A model generated the notes under the pieces. That model searched no databases, was not told the origin of the DNA, and saw only the letters and a program-made list of their open reading frames with translations. This document shows positions 32,868-40,795 of a DNA stretch of 64,000 bases, in pieces (the first letter of the stretch is position 1; every line of letters starts with the position of its first letter). The DNA is from Nocardiopsis endophytica (GTDB lineage Bacteria; Actinomycetota; Actinomycetes; Streptosporangiales; Streptosporangiaceae): positions 24,000 to 87,999 of the forward strand of contig NZ_JAQFWQ010000013.1 in the NCBI RefSeq assembly GCF_027706725.1, written 5' to 3'. The position numbers and the translations under genes were made by a program.

Positions 32868-33083
32868 ATGCCGCACCGCCGCCGCTACCGCGTACGCCCG
32901 GCCGAGCCCCACGAGGTCGCCGCTGAACTTACCGCCGCCTTCCTGGCCGCCACCACCGTGCCCCGCCGCAAGCCGGTCCCCCTGCGCCGGGCGCTGCGCG
33001 AGGCCGGCCTCCAGGCGCTCGGGGCCCTGCTCGCGCTCTCGTCCCTGGTCGCCGTGGGTGCTCTCGTCGTCCGTCTGACCTGA
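32868..33083 (+). CDS. Small basic membrane protein
   Basis: 71 residues from ATG 32868 with AAAGAGGA upstream. Basic N-terminal half (MPHRRRYRVRPAEPHEVAAE) and one membrane helix at the end (ALGALLALSSLVAVGALVV). Function unknown. Confidence 0.6.
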   Translation: MPHRRRYRVRPAEPHEVAAELTAAFLAATTVPRRKPVPLRRALREAGLQALGALLALSSLVAVGALVVRLT

Positions 33084-33168
33084 CCGCTCGCGAACGGGGG
33101 CCGCCATACCTGTCCGCGCCGGGCGGCCCCTGGCCCCAGTCGAACCTGCGCTCGAAGGGATCACGCCC

Positions 33169-33714
33169 GTGATGCACGCCGACCCCATCGTCTTCCTCCT
33201 CACCGCCGCCGCGCTGGTCCCCGGGCACTACCTGGGGGACTACGGACTCCAGACCGACGAGCAGGCCAGGGGCAAGGGCGCCTGCACCCATGAGGGCCGG
33301 AAGGCCTGCGCGGGGCACGTCGCCTCGCTCACCCTGGCCCAGCTCGTGATGCTCGCCCTGGTGGCCGTGGTGACCGGCACCGCGATGGATCCCGTCGCCG
33401 TGGCCCTGGGCCTGGGCGTCAACGCCGTGTCCCACTACTGGGCCGACCGCCGCGCCACGCTGCGCGGCCTGGTCCTGGCGGACGAGCGGCGGTCCTCGAA
33501 GATCGGTTTCTTCGACGGCGGAGGGGCGGAACGGGTCGATCAGGCCTGGCACAAGGTCTGGATCGTGCCCGCCGCGCTGGTCGCGGCCTCCCCCGTCCCG
33601 CTCGCCCTCGCCCTGGCGATCGCCGCGGCCGCCGTGCTGGCGGTCTGCGACATCGCCTCCTGGCGGGCGCGCCGCGCCGAGCAGTTCCGGAACCAGGCCG
33701 CCTCGGCGGTCTGA
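33169..33714 (+). CDS. DUF3307-like membrane protein
   Basis: 181 residues from GTG 33169 (ATG 33172 also possible; GAAGGG upstream). PGHYLGDYGLQTDEQARGKG near the N-terminus resembles the H-x-x-x-D-x-x-x-Q-x pattern of DUF3307 proteins. Four hydrophobic segments follow, with VNAVSHYWADRRATLRGLVL between them. Similar proteins are common in Streptomyces integrative elements; their role is unknown. Confidence 0.65.
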   Translation: MMHADPIVFLLTAAALVPGHYLGDYGLQTDEQARGKGACTHEGRKACAGHVASLTLAQLVMLALVAVVTGTAMDPVAVALGLGVNAVSHYWADRRATLRGLVLADERRSSKIGFFDGGGAERVDQAWHKVWIVPAALVAASPVPLALALAIAAAAVLAVCDIASWRARRAEQFRNQAASAV

Positions 33715-33801
33715 GCCCGCCCGGTGCCTCTGCCCCGCCGCCCGGTCGGTGGGGCGGGGGGACCAGAGCGGTCCGCCCCCGACCTGCGAAGGAGAACCGT
33801 C

Positions 33802-34521
33802 ATGGTGAAGGTCTGCGACCAGCGCACCGTAGGCGTGCTCATCGGCGACACCCGCGGCCGCCTGCTCATGATCGAGCGCGGCACCGCCCCGGTCGGAAGG
33901 GCCCCCGTGGCCGGCCACTGGGACCTCGACCAGGGCGCCGACCACGGCACACTGCGCACCCCGGAGGACGTCGCGCGCGCTGAGGTGCGCGAGGAGGTCG
34001 GCCTCGAGGTCACCGCCCTGCACGACACCGGCATCCGCGACCTGTGGGTGCCGACCTGGTGCAGGCGGCGCCTCCCCGCCGGTGCCGCCGAGCCAGGCCA
34101 CGCCTGGACCGTGTACACCGCGGCCACCACGGGAGTCCTCACGCCGGACGAGCGCGAGACCAAGGGCGCCGACTGGTATGACCGCGACCAGGTGATGCAG
34201 CTCGCCGAGCGCACCGCGAACTACGCCGTCGGCCTCGTGCCCGAGGAGGAATGGCAGGCCGACCCCGGGCTCGAGCCCGTGTGGGTGGTCCTGTTGAACG
34301 GACTGGGCTGGCTCCGTACCGACCCCGCCGACCTGGAGGACATCGCTGCCGCGGCCCGAGCGGGGACGGTCACCCACCACGACGGCTCCACCACCACGAC
34401 CAGCACGGCCCGCGGTAGCACCGAGACCGTCCACCGCGCCCGCGACGGCCGGACGGTGAACGTCCACCAGAAGATCGACGAGGTGGGCCCCGGCGAGACC
34501 GTCATCGGCATGCGCCTCTGA
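33802..34521 (+). CDS. Nudix-like protein with degenerate box (possible Pra-type regulator)
   Basis: 239 residues from ATG 33802 (AAGGAGAA upstream). The first 150 residues are Nudix-like (TVGVLIGDTRGRLLMIERG, GHWDLDQGADHG, EDVARAEVREEVGLEV). The catalytic box is irregular: the Arg before the first Glu is Ala and the Gly-Glu spacing does not fit. The C-terminal part has no known domain and is Thr-rich (HDGSTTTTSTARGSTETV). Possibly a regulator rather than an enzyme. Confidence 0.65.
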   Translation: MVKVCDQRTVGVLIGDTRGRLLMIERGTAPVGRAPVAGHWDLDQGADHGTLRTPEDVARAEVREEVGLEVTALHDTGIRDLWVPTWCRRRLPAGAAEPGHAWTVYTAATTGVLTPDERETKGADWYDRDQVMQLAERTANYAVGLVPEEEWQADPGLEPVWVVLLNGLGWLRTDPADLEDIAAAARAGTVTHHDGSTTTTSTARGSTETVHRARDGRTVNVHQKIDEVGPGETVIGMRL

Positions 34522-34561
34522 CCGGCCGCTCTCCGTTCCAACGAGCAGAAAGGGCCAGCCC

Positions 34562-35224
34562 ATGACCACAACGATCACCGCCACCACCGCGACCATCACC
34601 GGCGAGCGACTGATGAGGCTGATCACCGCCGTCGCGCCCTTCACCGGTCCGGCCGACCTCCGCTTGGACGCGGTTCACATCGAGGCCGACGGCCACCGGG
34701 TGACCGCGTACGCGACGGACCGCTACACCCTGGGCGTGGCCCGCGACCGCATCGACAGGGTCCGCTTCGCCCCCGTCTCCCTGGACCCGGACGAGGTCTC
34801 CCAGCTGCGCCGCACCCTGATGGCCCACCCCGGCTCCGACGTCGACTTCACGTCCGCCACCCAGTTCCACGAGGACCCGGAGCTGGCCCTGCTCACCGAC
34901 CAGGGCCTCCTCTCGGTCTCGGCGGGAGCGACCGGTTCGGTCAAGCCGCCGCTCTGGCGCAAGGCGCTGACCGAGTGCATGCCCACCGGCCAGGGGTGCC
35001 CCGCGCTGGCGATCAGGCCGGAGTTCCTGGCACGCCTGCAGCCCGCCACGCAGATGGCGCCGGAGCACACCCTGGCCTGGTTCGCCCCCGACGCCCCGAA
35101 GAGGCCCGTGGTGGTGACCCTCGGCACCTGGTTCCACGCCCTGCTGATGCCCGCCGAGGTTCCCGCCCCCGAGGCCGCAACGGTCACCGCGACCTTGCAC
35201 GAGCCCTCCGACCCACCGTTCTAG
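34562..35224 (+). CDS. DNA polymerase III beta sliding clamp-like protein
   Basis: 220 residues from ATG 34562 with AAAGGG upstream. LRLDAVHIEADGHRVTAYAT then DRYTLGVARD resembles the DnaN pattern in which a strand pair precedes aTDryrL. At 220 residues it is shorter than the usual 370-380, room for about two clamp domains. It may be a structural homologue or a polymerase modulator. Followed by PP2C-like, exonuclease and helicase-like genes, suggesting a replication block. Confidence 0.6.
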   Translation: MTTTITATTATITGERLMRLITAVAPFTGPADLRLDAVHIEADGHRVTAYATDRYTLGVARDRIDRVRFAPVSLDPDEVSQLRRTLMAHPGSDVDFTSATQFHEDPELALLTDQGLLSVSAGATGSVKPPLWRKALTECMPTGQGCPALAIRPEFLARLQPATQMAPEHTLAWFAPDAPKRPVVVTLGTWFHALLMPAEVPAPEAATVTATLHEPSDPPF

Positions 35225-35306
35225 CCCACAACTCCGACGTGCCCTGGTGGTCCGGGGCGGACCAGCGCTGGTCCGCCCCGGACCACGACTACAACCAGGA
35301 GGTTCA

Positions 35307-36026
35307 GTGATCACCACCGCACTCGCGACCCGCCGCGGCTCGCGCGCCTTCAACTGCGACGCCGCCTCCATTCACACCCGCGATAGTGCGACCGCTGCTG
35401 CGCTGATCGACGGCATCGGTAACGACGAGGCCACCGCCACCACCGCCCGCCTGCTGGCCGAGACCGTGGCCCGCGTGACCGCCCACCGCGGCGGCCTGGC
35501 CGGGCTGCTGTCCGGAACCCAACTGCTGCAGGTGGACCAGGCGGGTGACGCGGTCGGCGTGGCGGCCCTGGCCTCTCCCGGCTCGCCGACATGGGTCTGG
35601 TGGTCCGGGGACTGCCGTGGCCACGGCTTTGACCACCAGCGCCAGCGGCTGCGCCGCTTCACCTCCGACCACACCGTGGGCGAGCAGCTCAGGCGCAATG
35701 GGGCGCCATGGGAGCTAGCGGCTGACCACGACAACTGGGTGCAAACCCCGCTGTCGGAGGCGGCCGTGGCCACGGTCTACGACGTGGAGGTCCCCGTCGG
35801 TGAGCTGGTGGTGCTCACGAGCGACGGCGTCCACGACTACGTCGCCCACGAGGAGCTGGAGGAGATGGCGGCCGCCCTCCAGGACTCCCCGCAGGACCTG
35901 GCCCAGGCGCTCGTCGACGCGGCGCGGCCCGACGAGGACGGCTACCGCGATGACGCCACGGCCGTGGTCCTGGCTCCGGCTGCGGGAAAATGCCAGCTCT
36001 GCGCCGACGCCGCGCAGACGGCCTGA
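35307..36026 (+). CDS. PP2C-family protein phosphatase-like protein
   Basis: 239 residues from GTG 35307, with AGGAGG 5-6 nt upstream. PP2C landmarks are present in order: RGSRAFNCDAASIHTRD, ALIDGIGND (metal-binding Asp), LTSDGVHDYV and DDATAVVLA. It should dephosphorylate Ser/Thr proteins if active. Its presence on a mobile element is unusual; a host or regulator phosphoprotein could be the target. Confidence 0.75.
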   Translation: MITTALATRRGSRAFNCDAASIHTRDSATAAALIDGIGNDEATATTARLLAETVARVTAHRGGLAGLLSGTQLLQVDQAGDAVGVAALASPGSPTWVWWSGDCRGHGFDHQRQRLRRFTSDHTVGEQLRRNGAPWELAADHDNWVQTPLSEAAVATVYDVEVPVGELVVLTSDGVHDYVAHEELEEMAAALQDSPQDLAQALVDAARPDEDGYRDDATAVVLAPAAGKCQLCADAAQTA

Positions 36027-36055
36027 ACCGCCCCCCGAAACGAAGAGGAACCCGC

Positions 36056-36766
36056 GTGTCCGACTGGCACCTGAATCCCATGCTCGCCTTCGATATCGAG
36101 AGCACGGGCGTGGACTTCGACACCGACCGCATCGTCTCCTGTGCCCTGATCCGCATCGATCCTGCGGCCGGCACGGCCGAGCCGCAGACGTGGCTGGCCG
36201 ATCCGGGGATCGAGATCCCCCAGGGCGCCACCGACGTCCACGGCATCACCACCGAGTTCGCCCGCCAGCACGGCCGCCCGGCCCGCGAGGTCGTCGACGA
36301 GGTCGCCCAGCAGATCGGCGCGGCGGTCGCCGACGGGGTGCCTCTGGTCGCGTTCAACGCGGCCTACGACTGCACGTTGCTCGACAGGGAGCTGGCGCGG
36401 TACCGGATCGGGGTGGACTTCGGCGGCAAGCTCCGAGTGGTCGACCCCCATGTCCTGGACAAGGAGGTCGACCGCTACCGCCGCGGATCGCGGCGGCTGG
36501 TGGACGTGTGCGCCCACTACAACATCCCGCTCGCACAGGATGCCGCGCACGGGTGCGAGGCCGACGCTTTGGCCGCCGCGCGGCTGGCCTGGCGGCTCGG
36601 CTCCACCCAGTCCCGCCTGGCGGCCATGGGCATCGAAGAGCTCCACGATGCCCAGCGGACCTGGAGGGCCCAGCAGGCCGCCTCGCTGGAGGAATACCTG
36701 CGGCGCAAGAACCCGCGCGAGGTCGTCGAACGCGCGTGGCCGATCATCCCGGCCACCAGCACCTGA
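36056..36766 (+). CDS. DEDDh 3'-5' exonuclease (DnaQ-like)
   Basis: 236 residues from GTG 36056 (AAGAGGA upstream). Catalytic acids of motif I are in AFDIEST (D13, E15). FNAAYDCTLLDREL is motif II, and HGCEADALAAARLAW gives the H-x4-D of motif III. It resembles the exonuclease epsilon family. Encoded between the PP2C-like and DnaB-N/DUF3987 genes, it may support replication of the element. A terminator follows at 36801. Confidence 0.82.
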   Translation: MSDWHLNPMLAFDIESTGVDFDTDRIVSCALIRIDPAAGTAEPQTWLADPGIEIPQGATDVHGITTEFARQHGRPAREVVDEVAQQIGAAVADGVPLVAFNAAYDCTLLDRELARYRIGVDFGGKLRVVDPHVLDKEVDRYRRGSRRLVDVCAHYNIPLAQDAAHGCEADALAAARLAWRLGSTQSRLAAMGIEELHDAQRTWRAQQAASLEEYLRRKNPREVVERAWPIIPATST

Positions 36767-36800
36767 CCCGCCGACAAATCACTGCCAGGCCCGTTGTCAC

Positions 36801-36829
36801 GCCCTTCCCCTCGGAAGGGCTTTCTTCTT
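36801..36829 (+). terminator. Intrinsic terminator after exonuclease gene
   Basis: GCCCTTCC and GGAAGGGC arms with a CCTC loop are followed by TTTCTTCTT. Confidence 0.8.
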
Positions 36830-36961
36830 GCGATGGCACCCAACGGCACCCGAGACGGCCGCCCCGACAACCGGGGCGGCCGCTCGAATGCCCACCCGCC
36901 GATCCGCCTGGCGGTGACCACCACACCCGCGGCCCGCCCCGCGGATAGGAAGGACCAACCC

Positions 36962-38941
36962 GTGTCTCTCGCGCTCGTCCCCGAGCCTGAAGAGCAGCAT
37001 CCCCAGAGCGGGGCCGCCCAGGAACCCCCGCACGACATCCGCGCCGAGCAGAACACGCTCGGCGGGATGATGCTCTCCAAGGACGCGATCGCCGAAGTCG
37101 TCGAGATCACCGGCTCCGGCGACTTCTATCGGCCAGCTCACCAGGTGGTCTTCGACGCCGTGGTCAAACTTCATGGCGACGGTGCCCCGACGGACGCGAT
37201 CGCGGTCAACAAGGAGCTGGCCAAGCGCGGGCAGGCCAAGCAGGTCGGCGGTGCGGCCTACCTGCACACCCTTACCGAGGCCATCCCGGCTGCGGCCAAT
37301 GCGGGCTACTACGCGCGCATCGTCGCTGAGGCCGCCGTCTACCGGCGCCTCGTGGAGGCCGGCACCCACATCGCCCAGCTCGGCTACGCCGCCGAAGGCG
37401 ATGCGGGCGAGGTGGCGGCCCAAGCCGATGAGGCACTGCGCCAAGCGCGCGAGGCCGGAGGAGCCTGGAGTGAGCCGACTCCGCTGGACGCGGTCTCCGG
37501 CCAGCTTCCCGAGTTCCCCGTCGAGGCGCTTCCGTCCTGGGTGGGGCTGTACGCGGCGGCGGTCTCGGACCTGACTCAGACGCCGCCGGACCTGGCCGGG
37601 TGCCTGTCCCTTGCGGCGCTGTCCACGGCCGCCTCGGGCCGGATCCACGTGGACACCGGCACATGGACCGAACCGGCCTGCGTGTACACCGTGACCGCCC
37701 TGCCACCGGCATCCCGGAAGTCGGCGGTGTTCGCCCACATCAACAGCCCGCTGTTCCATGCCGAGCAGAAGCTCGTGGAACAGGCCGAGCCCGAGATCCG
37801 CGACGCGCTACTGCAGCGGCGCGTGGCGCAAGCCCAGGCCGAGGACGCCGCGCAGAAGGCCGAGAAGGAAGGAGGCAGCCCACAGTCCATGGCCGAAGCC
37901 CGCGATGCGGCCGACCGTGCAGCCGAACTCGAGGTGCCCGCGGTCCCCAAGCTGATCGCCTCCGACATCACACCGGAGAACCTCGCGCACCGCTTGGCCG
38001 AGCAGGACGGTCGTCTTGCACTGCTGGCGCCCGAGGGCGGGTTCTTCGGCAACCTGGCCGGCCGCTACTCCGGCATGCCGAACCTGGACACCTTCCTCAA
38101 CGCCCATGCCGGAGAGCAGATCCGTGTCGACAGGCAGGGACGCGAGCCCGACTACATCGACGCTCCCGCGCTCACGATCGGTATCGCGCTGCAGCCCGAG
38201 GCACTCAACGAGATCTTCTCCACGCCAGGCGGCCGCGGCCGCGGGGTGTTCGCACGGATCCTCTACTCGCTACCGCCCGACAACATTGGCCACCGCTCCT
38301 CCAAGAACGCGGCCCCTATCCCGGCCGAAGTCGAAGAGGAGTACCGGCACCAGCTGAAGGCGATGCTCTTCAGCCTGCGCAACCTGCCCGAACCGATGAC
38401 GTTGACCTTCACCGATCAGGCACGCGAGCGGCTGATGGTGCTCATGGACGAGGTCGTCGAGCCGCAGCTCCGCAGCGACGGGCGCATGGGGCAGATGCGC
38501 GACTGGGGCGGCAAGCTCGTCGGAGCCGTCGTCCGGATCGCCGCCCTGCTCCATGTTGCCGAGCACCTCGCCGACGGGTGGGGAGCCCCGATCACTCTGG
38601 AGACCCTCACCGCGGCCGAGAAGCTCGGCGAGTACTACACCGAGCACGCCTTGGCGGTCTTCGGACTGATGGGCGCCGATCCCGTGCACAACGCGGCCCG
38701 CAAGGTCCTGGACTGGCTCGAAGCGCACCCGCGCCGCCAGGTCACTCACCGCGACCTCTACAACGGCGTGCGCTGCCGCGACATCCCCAAGTCCTCCGAC
38801 CTGGATGCGCCGGTCGGCATGCTCATCGACCTGGGATGGCTTCGACTGGCCCCGCCACCTGCCGAGAAGAAGCGCGGCCGCCCCAGCAAGACCTACCTGG
38901 TCCATCCAAAGCTCCGACAGAAGGAGGAGAGCTCTGCCTGA
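36962..38941 (+). CDS. DnaB N-terminal domain fused to DUF3987 protein
   Basis: 659 residues from GTG 36962 (AGGAAGGA upstream). Residues about 20-130 match the DnaB helicase N-terminal (DnaG-binding) domain (EQNTLGGMMLSKDAIAEVVE, DFYRPAHQVVFDAVVKLHGD). The rest is DUF3987, a helicase/primase-associated domain with a P-loop-like ALPPASRKSAVF that lacks the usual Gly, and a C-terminal winged helix (NGVRCRDIPKSSDLDAPVG). It probably replaces or recruits the host helicase or primase during element replication. The first gene after the terminator, in the same direction as the integrase module. Confidence 0.78.
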   Translation: MSLALVPEPEEQHPQSGAAQEPPHDIRAEQNTLGGMMLSKDAIAEVVEITGSGDFYRPAHQVVFDAVVKLHGDGAPTDAIAVNKELAKRGQAKQVGGAAYLHTLTEAIPAAANAGYYARIVAEAAVYRRLVEAGTHIAQLGYAAEGDAGEVAAQADEALRQAREAGGAWSEPTPLDAVSGQLPEFPVEALPSWVGLYAAAVSDLTQTPPDLAGCLSLAALSTAASGRIHVDTGTWTEPACVYTVTALPPASRKSAVFAHINSPLFHAEQKLVEQAEPEIRDALLQRRVAQAQAEDAAQKAEKEGGSPQSMAEARDAADRAAELEVPAVPKLIASDITPENLAHRLAEQDGRLALLAPEGGFFGNLAGRYSGMPNLDTFLNAHAGEQIRVDRQGREPDYIDAPALTIGIALQPEALNEIFSTPGGRGRGVFARILYSLPPDNIGHRSSKNAAPIPAEVEEEYRHQLKAMLFSLRNLPEPMTLTFTDQARERLMVLMDEVVEPQLRSDGRMGQMRDWGGKLVGAVVRIAALLHVAEHLADGWGAPITLETLTAAEKLGEYYTEHALAVFGLMGADPVHNAARKVLDWLEAHPRRQVTHRDLYNGVRCRDIPKSSDLDAPVGMLIDLGWLRLAPPPAEKKRGRPSKTYLVHPKLRQKEESSA

Positions 38942-39041
38942 ACAGCATGAACACCGCAATGAAGCGGCCCCGGGCCCAACTCGCCAAAGCCCAGCCCGAG
39001 GCCACCGAACCACCCCCGAGATGGAGGAGGCACCTCCCACT

Positions 39042-39227
39042 ATGGAGCACTCTGCGCCACGCCGTCTGCGGCTGGTCAAGATCCGCCCGTCGGGCGCCCA
39101 GGAGGACGTCGACAGGGTCGTCGGCCTGAGCCGTTCGCTTCTCCCAGCGGACGAGCCTTCCAAGCCCTACCCAAATCGCCGCGACCCGGCCACCGTCCGC
39201 GTGTACCTGGAGGTCAGCCCCGAATGA
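39042..39227 (+). CDS. Small hypothetical protein before xis
   Basis: 61 residues from ATG 39042 (GGAGG about 11 nt upstream; ATG 39021 also possible). Contains RLRLVKIRPSGAQEDVDRVV and PNRRDPATVRVYLEV. Overlaps the excisionase start by ATGA, so it is part of the integration operon. Function unknown. Confidence 0.6.
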   Translation: MEHSAPRRLRLVKIRPSGAQEDVDRVVGLSRSLLPADEPSKPYPNRRDPATVRVYLEVSPE

Positions 39228-39436
39228 GCACGGCTACCCGGCACAAGCAGCTCTCCAAGGCAGGCGACTTCGAGGCGCTTTGGACCATCGAGCAGGTGTC
39301 CGCCTTCCTCGGGCTTCCGAAGAAGACGCTCTACCAGTGGCGGCACAAGGGCTATGGCCCGCGTTCCCACAGGGTGGGCAAGCACGTCCGCTACTTCCCC
39401 GAAGAGGTTCGCAGCTGGGTGGAGGCACAGGGCTGA
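39224..39436 (+). CDS. xis: Excisionase / MerR-like helix-turn-helix protein
   Basis: 70 residues. An HTH_17-type winged helix (WTIEQVSAFLGLPKKTLYQW, then GYGPRSHRVGKHVRYFPEEV) fills the protein, as in excisionases of AICEs such as pSAM2. The stop overlaps the integrase start (TGATG). It should direct the integrase toward excision. Confidence 0.85.
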   Translation: MSTATRHKQLSKAGDFEALWTIEQVSAFLGLPKKTLYQWRHKGYGPRSHRVGKHVRYFPEEVRSWVEAQG

Positions 39437-40683
39437 TGGCACACGTCAAGGACCTGTGGTGGAAGACGGTCAAGGGGCCGGACGGCGAACCAACTCAGGT
39501 GAAGACCGCCCGCTTCGGCAAGGGGAAGCGATGGCTGGCTGTATGGCACGACCAGTACGGGAGCGAGAAGAGCAAGGCCTTCAAGACGAAGGACCCGGCC
39601 AGCAAGCACGCCAACGCCATGGAGACGGACGTGGCGCGGGGCGAGTACATCGACCCGAAGGCCGGAGACAAGCTCTTCGGGGACTTCGCGAAGAGCTGGT
39701 TCAACACGGTCACCGTGGACCCGGCGAGCGAGATCCGATACGAGAGCGTCTACCGGTTGCACGTGGGGCCACGCTTCGACAAGCGGAAGGTCAAGGCGAT
39801 CCGGCCCTCCGAGATTCAGGCATGCCTCAAAGAGCTCGAGGAAGCCTTCAGTGCCTCACTGGCTGCTACGGCGCTGCTGGTGATCCGCGGGGTCTTGGAG
39901 CTCGCGGAAGCCGATGAGGCGATCAAGAAGAACCCGGTCAAGTCGAAGATCGTCCGGCAGCCGAAGTGGCAAGGCCGTGACGTCAAGGTGTGGAGCGATG
40001 CTCAGATCTCGGACATCATCGGCGCCCACCCGGCGCCGCTCCTGCCGCTGCCGGTGATCGCCGCGGGCTGCGGCATGCGGCAGGCAGAGATCTTCGGCCT
40101 CGCCCTCGAGGATCTGGACTTCCGGGAATCGGTCATCCGGGTGAATCGCCAGATCAAGAAGCTGGGGGAGAACTACGTCTTCGCGCTGCCCAAGAACGAC
40201 AAGACCCGGACGGTGCCGATGCCGGCCAATGTCGCGATAGTCCTCAGGCAGCACATTGAGGAGTCCCCGCCGCGTGACTACACGCTGCCGTGGGAGAAGA
40301 CCGACGGTGAGTCGCACACGGTGCGGCTGCTCTTCCGGTGGCCCACAGACGACCAGCATGTTCGCGCGCGTAACTACAGCGAGACCGTCTGGAAGCCGGC
40401 CATCACTGCTGCGGGCATCATTCCGCCGCCCGCGGCCGACAGCCGTGGACGGAAGCGGTACGAGACGACCAGGAGGGAGGGCATGCATCAGCTGCGTCAC
40501 TGGTATGCCTCGGTTCAGCTCGACGCGATGGTCTCCGTCGTCGCGTTGGCGTCGTACCTTGGGCACGATCCGAAGGTGACTCTCTCCATCTACGGCCACA
40601 TGCTCCCGAGCGCGGACGAGCGCTCCCGCAGCGCGATCGACAACCGCTTCGAAGGGTCGGGGCTCGTTCCTGACGGAACATAG
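39436..40683 (+). CDS. int: Tyrosine integrase
   Basis: 415 residues from ATG 39436, overlapping the xis stop. N-terminal arm-binding and SAM-like core-binding domains (FGDFAKSWFNTVTVDPASEI) precede the catalytic domain: Arg215 in GCGMRQAEIFGL, His351-x-x-Arg354 in HQLRHW, and Tyr386 in LSIYGHM. It catalyses recombination between attP and the attB site in the acyl-CoA dehydrogenase gene, 114 bp away from the attR core. One arm-type repeat overlaps its last codons. Confidence 0.93.
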   Translation: MAHVKDLWWKTVKGPDGEPTQVKTARFGKGKRWLAVWHDQYGSEKSKAFKTKDPASKHANAMETDVARGEYIDPKAGDKLFGDFAKSWFNTVTVDPASEIRYESVYRLHVGPRFDKRKVKAIRPSEIQACLKELEEAFSASLAATALLVIRGVLELAEADEAIKKNPVKSKIVRQPKWQGRDVKVWSDAQISDIIGAHPAPLLPLPVIAAGCGMRQAEIFGLALEDLDFRESVIRVNRQIKKLGENYVFALPKNDKTRTVPMPANVAIVLRQHIEESPPRDYTLPWEKTDGESHTVRLLFRWPTDDQHVRARNYSETVWKPAITAAGIIPPPAADSRGRKRYETTRREGMHQLRHWYASVQLDAMVSVVALASYLGHDPKVTLSIYGHMLPSADERSRSAIDNRFEGSGLVPDGT

Positions 40684-40691
40684 ACGGAACA
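40672..40691. repeat. Right arm-type repeat pair
   Basis: GACGGAACA at 40672-40680 and 40683-40691, 11 bp apart, matching the pair near attL. The pair overlaps the integrase stop codon. Confidence 0.65.
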
Positions 40692-40725
40692 CGCCTCGTG
40701 GCACTCATCAGAGCGAGCGCCAAGC

Positions 40726-40782
40726 AAGCCCTGGTCGCCCTAGGAGCCCCACCCGGGGTTCCCGGTGCGACCAGGGCTTTTT
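40726..40782 (+). terminator. Terminator after the integrase gene
   Basis: AAGCCCTGGTCGC (40726-40738) pairs with GCGACCAGGGCTT (40767-40779), followed by a T-run to 40782. The stem encloses a 28-nt loop. It separates the element's last gene from attR and may also stop dehydrogenase transcripts coming from the right. Confidence 0.75.
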
Positions 40783-40795
40783 CGTGTCTCAGTGC

